Positions 12,252 to 23,600 of a DNA stretch of 64,000 nt are shown piece after piece. Each line of letters starts with the position of its first letter. Position 1 is the stretch's first letter. The DNA is from Solen grandis (Eukaryota; Mollusca; Bivalvia; Adapedonta; Solenidae). The DNA lies in the NCBI GenBank assembly GCA_021229015.1, contig CM037783.1:28280605-28344604 (forward strand), given 5' to 3'. The translations under genes and the position numbers were made by a program. The notes under the pieces are model-generated. The model saw only the letters and a list, made by a program, of their open reading frames with translations. It searched no databases and was not told where the DNA came from.

Positions 12252-12488
12252 ACTTATTGATCGTGTTGTTCCAGTTACTATTCTCGCAGCTTCATTTTGA
12301 TTTTCTTCAATGCTTTCCTTTTCAAAATCGGCACAATTATCCCAAAGAACGGAGGCATATTCAATAATTGGGCAAAGAAATGAGATATAAAATTAATTAA
12401 GGGAATCTCTGTTTATTTGAAATTTCAGTTTTCTCATCATACCAAGTATTTTGGAGGCTGATTGTGTTTTATTTTGTATGTGCGTGTG

Positions 12489-13016
12489 TCATTTACCGTT
12501 GGAGCTAATGGTGAGTCCTAAATGTTTATGGTTATCAACAAAAGTAAAAGGAGTATTATCAAAATAAAGTTTTGGTTGACGACTTGTTCTAATATTAAAA
12601 AGCATGGCAACCGTTTTTGGAGGGTTGAAACTAATCAACCATTGTTTGGACCAAACAGACAGCATATGCAAATCATGATTTAAAATACCTTCGAGGTCTA
12701 ATATTTCAGATGCAGAACTAGTTAAACATATATCGTCTGCAAATAAAGGAGATATGCTCAGAAGGTTTTCTGATATGTCATTTACATATATAAGAAATAA
12801 GAGAGGACCAAGTATAGAACATTGTGGTACTTCTGCACTAACATTTTTATCTTTAGACTTAGAATTTACTACTAATATACTTTGAGTTCTGTTAGAAAGA
12901 TAATTTTCGAACCATAATAGTAAATTTCCAGTAATACCATTTTGACGAAGTTTGAAAAGCAGTCCTTTATGCCAAACGCGATCAAAGGCTTTAGATATAT
13001 CACAAAAAACATACAA
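12489..13016 (-). pseudogene. Non-LTR reverse transcriptase palm domain fragment
   Basis: An uninterrupted 175-codon segment covers the palm. The first catalytic Asp region is D-I-S-K-A-F-D-R-V-W. The FADD box is 'LFADDICL'. Later boxes 'WLISFNPPKT' and 'HKHLGLTIS' follow. The spacing and motifs fit Jockey/CR1/I-type elements. The usual G-x-x-Q-G-S-x-L-G-P box reads 'VPQCSILGP' here, a Gly-to-Cys change in a highly conserved turn, so activity is doubtful even apart from the flanking frameshifts. Confidence 0.85.
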
Positions 13017-13429
13017 GTATTAAGTTTAGAGTCAATGACGAAATTTTGATAACGGTAGAGTGACCAAAATTGTTTGGGTAGATTAAACTATTACAATGCA
13101 GGATATTATAAATATACTTATAAACACACCTTTCCATAAGTTACCAATACAACTTAAAAGGGAGATAGGACGGTAATTACACACATCGGAAGTTTCGCCT
13201 TTCTTAAATAATGGTATAACAAGTGCATGTTTCCAAAGAGAAAGATATATCCCGCAAGAGATTAATTGAATAGTAAATAGAGAGGCTTTGATATACTGTT
13301 TTTAATTTCTCTTAATACTTCATGGCTGATTAAATCATGGCCTGTCGCTTTGTTTAAGCCTAAACACCCAATGTTATCAACTATATCTTGCTTTGATATT
13401 TCTATTTTTGAGATTTTACAAATAATGAT

Positions 13430-13975
13430 TGCTTAAGAAATGAAGATGCTTAAGCGCAAACAAAGTGAAATCTGGTAGTTTTTAATATTAAAAGGGGCAT
13501 AACTCCTGACCTCATGGGCCGATATCAGCCATAATCCATCTAAGCCAACATATTCTGGTACCTAATATTGTCATAAAGTTTGAAGATGATTATTTAAGAA
13601 ATAAAGATGCTTGACCGCAAACAAGACGAAATTTGGCAGTTTTAAATATTAAAAAGGGCATAACTCCTGACCTAATGGGCTGATATCAGCCATAATCGAA
13701 CTTAGCCAAGATATTTTAGTACTTAATATTGTCATTAAATTTGAAGATTATTGTTTAAGAAATTAAGATGCTAGACTGCAGAGAACCTGAATATGGCTTT
13801 TTGTAATATTAAAAGGGACATAACTTCTGACCAAATAGGCCGTTATCAGCAATAATCGAATTGTCTAAGATAGTCCATTGTCACAAAGTTTAAAGATGAT
13901 TGTTTAAGAAATGAAGTAGCTAGAGTGCAAACAAACTTATTGTGGACGACAGACGGACGACGGTTATTCATCGAT
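13430..13975 (-). mobile_element. C-family (pearl/HINE-like) fragment, three core repeats
   Basis: Three ~160-bp tandem units are read in reverse. Each has 'ggggcataactcctgacc', 'gccgatatcagccataat' and 'tttgaagat(g)attgtttaagaaat', the complement of the core seen at 58-60 kb and 30.9-32.8 kb. The array ends near 13960 in 'ggacgacagacggacgacgg', the GTC-rich microsatellite in reverse. The hairpin end is missing because the unit nearest 13430 abuts the non-LTR element. Confidence 0.75.
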
Positions 13976-15024
13976 CCTAACAGATCTTCCTGAAAAAAAA
14001 GCCTGTCGCGATGGGACTCATGCAATTACTCGTTCCCAAGTTTAACACTTTTAAGCATTTTGTAAATATTATAAGGGTTTTGAAAATACTGTAAGATTCG
14101 TGCAATTGTAAGAAGAGTTTTGATATACGATAAGTATTCTGTAATTGAAATACGCATTTTGAAAATGTAAACATCAGTTAGAAAAAGAAATGACAATTCC
14201 ACTTTTAAAGTTATCTTGTCTATTACTTTTTAATGGTACATCACACACATACTTGTCTAATTTTAGCCTGTTTTAATCCCTTTCTTCATGTTTACTCAGG
14301 AGCTATCTTACAGGAGCTGTCTGATCAGGTTCTTGTCTGTTTGCTATTACAAAAGTGTAGCTTAGATTTTAGGAAGTCTGCATGGCAAAGGAAAATCCAC
14401 AGACTCATTATACCATATAAAGTTCATCAATTGATTTTCGCAAGGTCATAAATAAATTGATACCTGAAAATTATAAGATAAAAAAAAATTGTTATTAGAT
14501 GGAAGGAAAGTAATCTGTAACATGCCATACATAATACAGATATAATGTTCACTGAAAAAACTATTTGACATATGCATACCGGACGCGACAAACCAAAGTC
14601 GTAAAATATGGTTATGGTTCTTCTTATGTATTCTTGCTTGACGCTAATCATAAAAGGGTAATTCCAAGGTTGTTTGGCCCGGTGTCTGGATAATGTGCAT
14701 GCTACTACAATGTGGCAGCCCTAGATCTGTCTCAAGTAGACATCGTCCCTAAATGACTGAAAAAAATGTCTGTGAGACGTTAAACTCAACAAATAAATAT
14801 ATTCATACACACAGGTTCATTGCCCTTTGTGAAAAATATGTGTTCACAACTTCAATCTCTCATAATAAGGATAGGCTAAAGTTACACGTCTTATATTTCA
14901 ATACCTGTATTTATTTTACAGTTCTGAAATTTCACATTCACGTCCAACTATGCTTTTAAGAGAACGCTCTTTTTGTTTAAGGGGAGATAATGATTTGTCT
15001 AATTTGCACTAAAACATTACATTT
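13976..15024. other. Intergenic DNA with a SINE-2 tail fragment
   Basis: At about 14690-14800 on the plus strand, 'ctgtctcaagtagacatcgtcc' followed by 'gagacgttaaactcaacaaat' is the 3' part and tail of SINE family 2. The rest shows no exon or repeat I can name. Confidence 0.5.
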
Positions 15025-15124
15025 NNNNNNNNNNNNNNNNNNNNNNNNNNNNNNNNNNNNNNNNNNNNNNNNNNNNNNNNNNNNNNNNNNNNNNNNNNNN
15101 NNNNNNNNNNNNNNNNNNNNNNNN
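15025..15124. other. Assembly gap, 100 N
   Basis: Exactly 100 N, the conventional size for a gap of unknown length. Exons of the minus-strand RRM gene could be hidden here. Confidence 1.
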
Positions 15125-15329
15125 GAAATCTTGCGCAGCTCATCTTGTGAGAACAATGAGACGTCACAACAGCAAGAATGATATGAAAATGGTGGCTCTC
15201 ATTAAGCATTCTTTAATAGCATATAACAAAGTAATTTTTGATAAATTACAAAAAATGAGTCAAATGACAACATTTTATGACATTTAAACTTATTTATATG
15301 AACTCTTGTTCTTAGGGTTGCGGTACCCT

Positions 15330-15720
15330 TTAAGTTTTTTCCTGGGGAAGAAACTGACTAGTCAGGTTTTCCCCCACCCAGTCAGTTTTTTCCCCATTCC
15401 AACATATAGGTTTTTGTGGATATTACGTGGTAGGGAAAATTCTTGCCAAATGAAGGTGGGGAAATTCAGGCCTAATTAGTTTTTTTTCCCACCTGTCATA
15501 CACATTGTGTGTGTAGGTAGGATAAATCTGGCCAAGTCAGTCCCTTCTGCTTTCTTATAAGACAGGAAAAAAATGACTAGGCAAGAATTTCCCTACCTTC
15601 ACGCACAATATATTTGGGAGGAAATAAACTGACTAGGCCAGAATTTCCCCACCTTCAAAACCTATAAGGGGAGGGGGGGGGAGGGAATTGACTTGGCTGG
15701 GAAAACAATGACTGTTACAC
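15330..15720. repeat. Foldback (inverted-repeat) element
   Basis: The left half contains 'tagggaaaattcttgcc' and 'ggtggggaaattcaggcc'. The right half contains their near-complements 'ggcaagaatttccctac' and 'ggccagaatttccccacc'. The arms are over 100 bp, imperfect, and separated by a short centre near 15500-15540 with 'acacattgtgtgtgtag'. Both arms are rich in G or C runs. No coding capacity. This fits a foldback or MITE-type element, family unknown. Confidence 0.6.
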
Positions 15721-17043
15721 CTGTACAACTATGCTTGTGCTTGAATTTGTTTCTTGAAAGAAGAGACAAGCAGAATTTCAAACAAAACACATCCCCCACA
15801 TAAAAATTTACAGCTCAGATCCAATAGAACATATATTTTCAGGCTACATGACTATGTCCATGGTTTGTACCCTGCTATGTTGAGCATTTCAGTAGTGAAA
15901 AAGAGACTTAGACAAGATGAGACAAAGTTCAATTTGTTTTAATTGTTGGAAAATCACAACTTTTAGGGAATGGACTGGCAGGTAATGTAACAAACTTCAG
16001 AGTCAACATGTGATAATTTTTCATTTGTATTAGACTGACAAAAAAGTTATATTTTTCTTTTAGAAAAATCTATTGACTTAACCACAGTGTAAACCATATG
16101 CAGCTAGCTGTGGAATTGATTGATAAAAGAGCGTGTGAACAATGCAAGGATGATTTAGGGTTATAGGGGATGCTTAACCTTTTTCAGTGGTTATAAGTTA
16201 TTTGCATCAGATTCAAAGCTATCAATCCCAAGCACAATGACTGAAATTTGGACATTCACTATCCAAAGAAAGTTACAGACCCTTCTACATTGAGTATGAC
16301 ATTTTAAACTTCATTGTCAACAACAAATCAGAATCCTTCTAGACACATGTTTTACCATTAAAAAATAACAACCATAAGTCACTTCTTGAGTGTTTTTAAA
16401 CTCAGTATCTTCAAAATGTGCCTGTCCTTGAGACAAGTCTATTGTTGTTGTTTTTTTCGGAGTAAGAGGAAAAAAATCACACTCTCACAGTGCATTTTTT
16501 CCTCTCTTTAAAGTAGCCGGTTACAGGCTACTTCCCCAAGCCAAGTAACCACCTATTTTACCAAAAATATCCCCCTCAATCCCCCTCCCTCAGATGAAAA
16601 TCCTCATCAAATTGAGGGAGGAGGCAGCTGCTTATTGAGAAATCAAGTGAACAATAATTATGAAGCTAATTTAACCTTATTTACATTGCTTTACTGACTT
16701 TCTAATAGTTATACAAAGGATTAATTTAATGAAAATATTTTATTTTACAGCAACATGTTACAACACTGAAACCGGTTTCCAGAGTGCAGAGCTCATAAAC
16801 ATGGTAAAAAAATCACTCAAAATGTGAAAATCTTATGTTTTCCCCCACAAAAAGGGCTAGGGTGCCTTCCCCAAAACTGGAAAAAAGGCTTGGACTCTGT
16901 GGACTGGCAAATTTTGGCAAAATTATGGTACTGATCTATTAAGGAAAGAATATAATTTTCTTTTGGATAGCCATTTTATTTTCTTCTAAAATTTCTAGAA
17001 ACCATTAATATATTGAAACAAGAATTATCATTGAAGATGATAA
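15721..17043. other. Intergenic DNA with a small foldback
   Basis: At about 16510-16630 there is a hairpin 'agtagccggttacaggctact' and a second pair 'ctccctca ... tgagggag'. A related G/C-run stretch recurs near 16840-16900. No exon is seen here although it lies just downstream of the minus-strand RRM gene's exon 4. Confidence 0.45.
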
Positions 17044-17312
17044 ATACCCCCAGATACTGCTTTGTCACATTTACTGTTACCATGTCAGACAGTCTTGAGT
17101 AATATAACAAATGGCCATAACTCATTCAAAATCAAGCAAATCATGATGTGCAAACAATATGCGTAACTAAGCTTGGTACTTCTCAGTCTTGTAAAGTTTC
17201 ATCAAAATCAGACCAAAGGTAGCTGAGAAATAGTGCTGACAAATCTCATCTACAGACCAACCAACAGAAGTGACTACAATACAGTCCCCATATACTTTGT
17301 ATCTGGGGGTAT
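17044..17312. mobile_element. 269-bp TIR MITE, probably Tc1/mariner-type
   Basis: Perfect 14-bp terminal inverted repeats, ATACCCCCAGATAC at 17044-17057 and GTATCTGGGGGTAT at 17299-17312. The outer TA of each arm can be read as a TA target duplication, leaving a 5'-CCCCCAGATAC terminus. The inside is non-coding. It lies in the intron or 3' side of the minus-strand RRM gene, 171 bp below exon 4. Confidence 0.7.
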
Positions 17313-17482
17313 GATTACAATTCAAAGAACTACACAAAAATATATTTAAGAGAACATCCAACATGGGTCAGACATAGGCAATTTATCATTCGATTTTTTA
17401 CAAAAAGCAAAACCTTGCACAATAAATTGATATCACTGTAACGACTGTTACATAGTTACAAAGTTAAAATGCAGACACCTAC

Positions 17483-17608
17483 CTAGGAGGGGGTGGGAGG
17501 GGCTCCCTCCTGGCATACGGGTCTCTATATCTGTCATCATATGGGTCGCCCCTCAGTGGAGATCTTTCTCGCCCTGGGGGAGGGCCACGCCCATCTCTGG
17601 GAGGATAT
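17483..17608 (-). CDS. NCOA5-like gene, exon 5 (Arg/Asp/Pro-rich tail)
   Basis: 126 bp. Acceptor 'tttag' precedes 17608. The exon reads YPPRDGRGPPPGRERSPLRG then DDRYRDPYARREPLPPPP and stops at donor GTAGGT (17482), two bases into a codon. Low-complexity Arg/Asp/Pro composition resembles the N-terminal half of NCOA5. The gene must continue at lower coordinates, where no convincing next exon was found. Confidence 0.75.
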
Positions 17609-20600
17609 CTAAAGTAAACATGTGATAACATTAATATCAAGAATTTCATCCACCACACTAACCAATTATGTATGCACATGCATAATTATATTTAACCCGT
17701 TAACGTATGACTGATTACTGTTTACTGTAGAGGGTAAAGTTGCTGACTTTAACACTCACTAAGCTCCTCACCGCATGGGTTCGAATCCTGACAGGGTCAT
17801 TCAGATTTTCATGTGAGGAAGCCTTCCAGCTGGCTTGTGGTAGGTCAGTGGTTCTACCCAGATGCCTCCGTGCATTCAGGGACTTCCTCCACCTGTAATT
17901 ATCTGGATGTCGCTATATGACTGAAATAATGTTGAAGTGACGGTAAACTCAAATAGTCTAGTCTAGTCTTTCCAAATTGATCACTCCTTCCACCTTTGCC
18001 AATTTGTATCCTGTATCAAAACTATAAAATCAAGCATTGGGTACCGTACAACCATTCCATAACTGTATCATACCATTTCAGCCCAAATAAAGCATGTCCA
18101 GTGCAGTCTAGTATCATACACCTATGACAACAAGAGTGGAATACATATATCACCTATTGAAGTGTGATGGAAAAAGTGTGATAGACAGATGATGGAAAAG
18201 TGATCCCTATGTGTCACCTCTGCTTACAGGCGACACAAAAAGCTCTACATACACAGGGTCCCTGTCAAATTCCCTGCCAGGTGGTCCGCCCCCTCTGCCC
18301 AAGGGTGGTTCCCTGCCACGCCCGGCCCCTGGCTGACGTCGTCCCTCAACTGCCATTTTCACATCTGAAACAAAACAACATCAGCATCAAAACATGTTCA
18401 TTACCTAAACGAGTCACATGTATTTCTAACATCTTCACATCAACCTGGGATATTATAAAAGAGAAGGAACAATGTCTGTTAAAATTTATATGATAAAAAT
18501 TTTTACCCACCTTTTACACAGGCCTCATTGCCTTTGTGAAGTGAAATAAGGGATTTAATATGATATTGAAAATTCAGAAACAATGCTGATTAATCATTTA
18601 TTCATTTTTTACCATTTCGCAATGACATGGATTAGGGTGTCTTGATTAATGCTAATGATGAAAAACAATAAGCAAGACATCTTATACATAATGGTTTACA
18701 TTCATCTTACCACACTCTTCACCTTCATATAGAAATCACATACAAATAATGATTTTGAAGATTAACCCTTAACCTCCTGAATTTCTCAAATGGACTTAGC
18801 AGGCATTTTTTTTTAAACTGTCCATTATCAATTTTAGGGATAACAAGATGTAAACTTGTAGTTGGTCAGCCAAAAGTAAAGAGCCAGGCAAGCCTACACA
18901 GATGTGCAGGCTGGCCTGGCTCTTTACTGGTGGCAAAGGGTAGTACTTACGGTTCCAGCAGAGTAAGGGTTAATATAAACTCAAACTGGACTATGGTAAG
19001 TATATAGTAAAAGAACACACATCAATTTAGTCACACAAGTGGTTTCACCTATTCAGGTATGTGAAACCACCTTATATACTTATTGCAGTAATGTATGCTG
19101 ATAACAAGAGCTGTCCATAAGACAGCGCGCTCGACTTTTCTCAGTTCGCCATTAAAGAAAGGGCCAATCTTTGATGTTATTAGAGGTTGTTGCCCAACCT
19201 ATTTGCTATTTGTAAATACAGCCAAAAAATATCTAAGTATAAAAGGGTAAAATTGAAAATACACTGCATATAGGATTATAGGCCCTGCCAGTCAAGTTGA
19301 GGTAGTGTGGGAAAACAATAATGGTGGAATACCTGTGATTGAAAATATACAACTTTGTAAAAAAATTAACCATGCTTTCGGCTGTTTTCTAAGTATGAAA
19401 GGGGCATAATTCAAGAAGTAGTACAGCCAGGGTTATGGGCCTTGCTAGTAAGGCAGAGGTAGTGATGGAGAATAAGTACTTGAAGTTTCAGTCAAATACA
19501 TGTGATAGTACAACTGTGTAAAAAAAATTACCATGATTTTGGTTGTTTTCTAAGTATGAAAGTGGCATAACTTAAGAAGTAGTACAGCAAGAGTTATGGG
19601 CCTTGTTAGTAAGGTAGAGGTAATGATGGTGAATATGTACTTGAAGTTTCAGTTGAATACCGTAGATAGTATTGAAGATATACAACTTTGTAAAAACTTT
19701 AACCTTGATTTTGGCTGTTTTGTAAGTATGAAAGGGGCATAACTCCAAAAATAGGGTAGCCAGGGTTGTGGGTCTTAGAAGTAAGGTAGAAGTGATGATG
19801 GTGAATAAGTATTTTAAGTTTGGGTGGAATACCTTTGATAGTATTTAAGTTATTGATGTTTGAAAAAAACTTTAACCTTGTGTTGCAACGCCGACGCCAA
19901 CGCTGACGCTGACGCCAACGCCCAAGTGACAGTATAATCTCTCATTTTCTTCGAAAAGTCGAGCTAAAAAATGATTGCTGTAACCACTTTTAACTGCCAA
20001 TTTCTACATGGCAGAGCTGCGGTTTTCATTTTATTAGGATCATACCACATTCAATTTCAGCAACATGATTTAGTGCATGAAAAATAGGTCTCCATTAATG
20101 GACCCCCAATATATATGCATGTATATAGATATAGAGTCATTTAATCAAATATCTGAGAGATGTTTTTAAATAATTTATGGCTTAAAGTGGAGTTTTGTGT
20201 TGGGGAAAACCATGCTCCGTTTTACAAGTGTTCACTATCGTCAATTCAAATTCATATATGAATAGCGAGACCATTTTTCAAAAGCCTTCAACATTTTTTC
20301 AAAGTATTTATTCCTTTTTCATTACCATCTTCAATGCCTTCAAAAGTTTAAATTTAATGAATTGTCTTCATTATTAAAGATTTATATAAAGAACCATGTC
20401 CTTGTTTTTAATAAATTTCATTATTCTATTAAATTTAAAATTAATACTTGGGGACATTTTTATTGCACTACATACACATGTACAAAAGTTAAAAGAAAAT
20501 GGAACATAATGCTTACAGTTTAGCAAATGGGATGAAAGAATGAACACACCACACAAACTGTAATAAGTTTATTGACTGACAGCAGCATAAAATTGAGAAG

Positions 20601-23600
20601 AAATTAAGTGGGGTAAAAATGAAAGTCAACACTGTACAGATTGATTAATAACTGTTTGCTGTAAAGAATGGTATATATTAGGCATGAATACATATTTTTT
20701 TCACAATTAGAGAACACTGGTGATTACAATTATACAAGTTCAAAGAGGGAACTCACTTTTTACACTTTGTTGTTCTTCAGATTATTTATTTGCTTTTAAA
20801 CATTTTAAAACTCATTAGTGTGTCTGATAACAATAAATGTATGAACAGTAGTATGTATTGGTACAGAATTCTCACTATATCCACATCTGGACTTCAAATT
20901 TTTGAAAAAGGACTCTTTTTTTCTGAACACATCTTACATGACTATATCTATATTGGAAGCAACTCTTTGTTATAGACTAGGGCTTTGTAAAATCAAAATT
21001 TTTATATCTATACATACAATTATATGAACGCACCTGATGGTATATATACACAATTATATGAACGCACATGATGGTATATATATACACAATTATATGAACG
21101 CACCTAATGGTAAGATTTTAACAGTGTAGAATTATCATAATGTAAAAAAGTGTTCTTTGGAACACATGTGTCATCTGCTGAAGCATGACTGAAAAAGTGT
21201 GACGGACAAGTATGACAGACAAGCGTGACGGAAACAGTGTGACAGACGGACGGCAGAAAAGTGATCTCTATGTGTCACCTCTGCTTACAGCAGGTGACAC
21301 AAAAATGATATCATTTGAATTGGCTACTGACATGTTTACATGTTGTTAAAGAAGTAAATGATAAATCATGATAGAAAAGGTTAACATCAGGTAATGCGTA
21401 TTAATAAGGCAATATTTTACCCGACCCACGTGTTCCTGAACAAATATACGCCCAAGCGTTCTCCATTTATTGATCAGAAACAGAAGTGGTCTACCGAAAG
21501 ACTGACAGACCAACCAACATTTGCAAAACTTCTTCGACGGGGGCAAAATAATTAATAAAAAAAAAAAACATTCATGTATATTTGTATTTTCATTAAAATA
21601 TAATTATTGTTTATAAAGTACTTTTTCTACGCAACATCATTCTACTTTTCAATGCTTTTTTTGTCATTGTTTAATTTTCCATATATGGAAACAAACAAAA
21701 TAAACACCTCCTTCTTTTAGAAACTCTTTTAAGTAAGAATACAACTTACCTTGCCACTGTTGTACTATCCCTATCATACGATTTCAGCAAACACTTGTTC
21801 AGCAGTTTTATTTGTACCTCTTACAATCGCCGCGTTGAAACTTTACAAATTCAGCGCATTGTTAATTCAACAGCATTGGATAGGTACTGGGTACTAGTTT
21901 GATGGGTTTTTTTTTTTTCTTTTTTTTTTATGTTTACATTTTATCTTATTCATACAATTCTTAATAATTTTACCTCACATAGATTTATTCTGACACATCA
22001 ACAAATGAACGTTTAAGCTCTATACGGTTTATGTGATACTTGTTAAATTTACTTTTGTTAAAGCTCTATATGTATGCTTCATGTGATATTTTTTATATTC
22101 ACCTTTGTTTAAGCTCTAAATGCTTCATGTGATATTTGCTATATTTACTTTTGTTTAAGCATTATACGCTTCTTATCATATTTGTTATATTCACCTTTAT
22201 TTAAGCTCTATACGCTGCATGTGATACTTGTTATATTCACTTTTGTTTAAGCACTATACGCTTCATTTAAAACACATTAATGTTTATTTTAAATTAATGA
22301 ATGGCAGATTAGGAATCACTGGTCAAACATTTGTGCAGTGAAAGTTCAAAGTAACATTTATATTTCAGAGCAAGTTTCAACATTTGACAATGCTAAAGCT
22401 GAGAGCCAGTGCTTACTACAAGACAAATAAGATTTTGTATTGTATGAAACAGTAGCCATTCATGATTGATTGATTTTTTTCTTTTACCATCGCTTTGACA
22501 GTATTTCAGTCATATAGCAATGTCCAGCTAATTACAGGTGGAGGATGACCCTGAATGCACTGAGGCATCTGGGTAGAACCACCGACCTACCGCAAGCCAG
22601 CTGGAAGGCTTCCTCACATGAATATCTTGTCGGGACTCGAATCCACCCAGTGAGGGACTGAGGGACTGATAGAGTGTTAAAGTCAGCAACAGTATTTCAG
22701 TCATTTGGGGGCTTTGTCTAGGTACCTGAGATAGATGCAGTGCTGTCATACTGCAGGACCACGTTGTAGACCAGTAATGGCATGATACCACAAATAGATT
22801 TGGAACTACCCTCATATACTGAGCGCCAATCAAGGGAGCTATATCAGTACCCACATTTACAACTTTGGTATGTCACTGCCATGGATAGAACCCATGACCT
22901 CCTGATTCTGGGGCAGGACCGGTGCATTAAGAAATTTGTGTTATTCTACATTTCTGAAAGAAGAAAGCCAAAACTGAACATTTCTCTACTGATGATCAGA
23001 CATAAACCATCAGATATTCATGTTAGTTCTGAGTAACAGGTTTCTTCATGGTTGAATGAATGTTGAGTGAATTTTTTTTTACTTTTTTACATCTATAAGG
23101 CTTGACTATTTGAGTTTACCGTCGCTTCAACAGTATTTCAGTCATATAGCGATGTCCAGCTAATTACAGGTGGAGGACGACCCCGAATGCACGGAGGCAT
23201 CTGGGTAGAACCACCAACCTGCCGCAAGCCAGCTGGGAGACTTCCTCACATGAAAATCTGAATGACCCTGCCGGGATTCGAACCCACGCAGTGAGGGGCT
23301 GAGTGATTGCTAAAGTCAGGGACTTTACCCTCTCGGCCACAATATCTATGTGTTTTTTTTATTCTCAAATTTGCACATCACTCTGGCGAAAGTACAGTGA
23401 GTTTTACTGTGAACTCGTGTAGAAATATTTACTATTTTGGATTTTTATCATTTAAGTTTCTCTGATTTATCTATGACTGATTTATTTCCCTTCATTTTTG
23501 GCTAATGATTCAAAACATGTTATAAATAATCAATCTCTTAATATAAGACTGGTCAATGGTTAAGATAGGAGAAAGATAAAGAGACTGAATACCATCTCAT

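Larger units (their letters stand above)
11600..13400 (-). mobile_element. 5'-truncated non-LTR retrotransposon (Jockey/CR1-type RT), decayed
   Basis: From high to low coordinates on the minus strand, the conserved RT blocks appear in order: 'NKATGHDLISHEVL' (~13360), 'PLFKKGETSDVCNYRPIS' (~13190), 'DISKAFDRVWHKGLL' (~13000), 'LGPLLFLIYVND' (~12800) and 'LFADDICLTSS' (~12740). They are followed by the C-terminal region with a Cys-rich 'PMCLCGDENES' knuckle. Frameshifts and stops break it into at least four pieces. The endonuclease and any ORF1 are absent. It abuts a C-family repeat at 13430, which fits 5' truncation on insertion. Confidence 0.85.

Noticed and set aside
22528..22854. Minus-strand 108-codon frame
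   Set aside because: It crosses the junction of two SINEs. The PSSWLAVGRWFYPDAS peptide also appears at 10.6 kb because the SINE body is shared.
23270..23340. tRNA gene suggested by A and B boxes
   Set aside because: No acceptor stem closes and the same segment recurs with a fixed body and tail. It is a SINE head.
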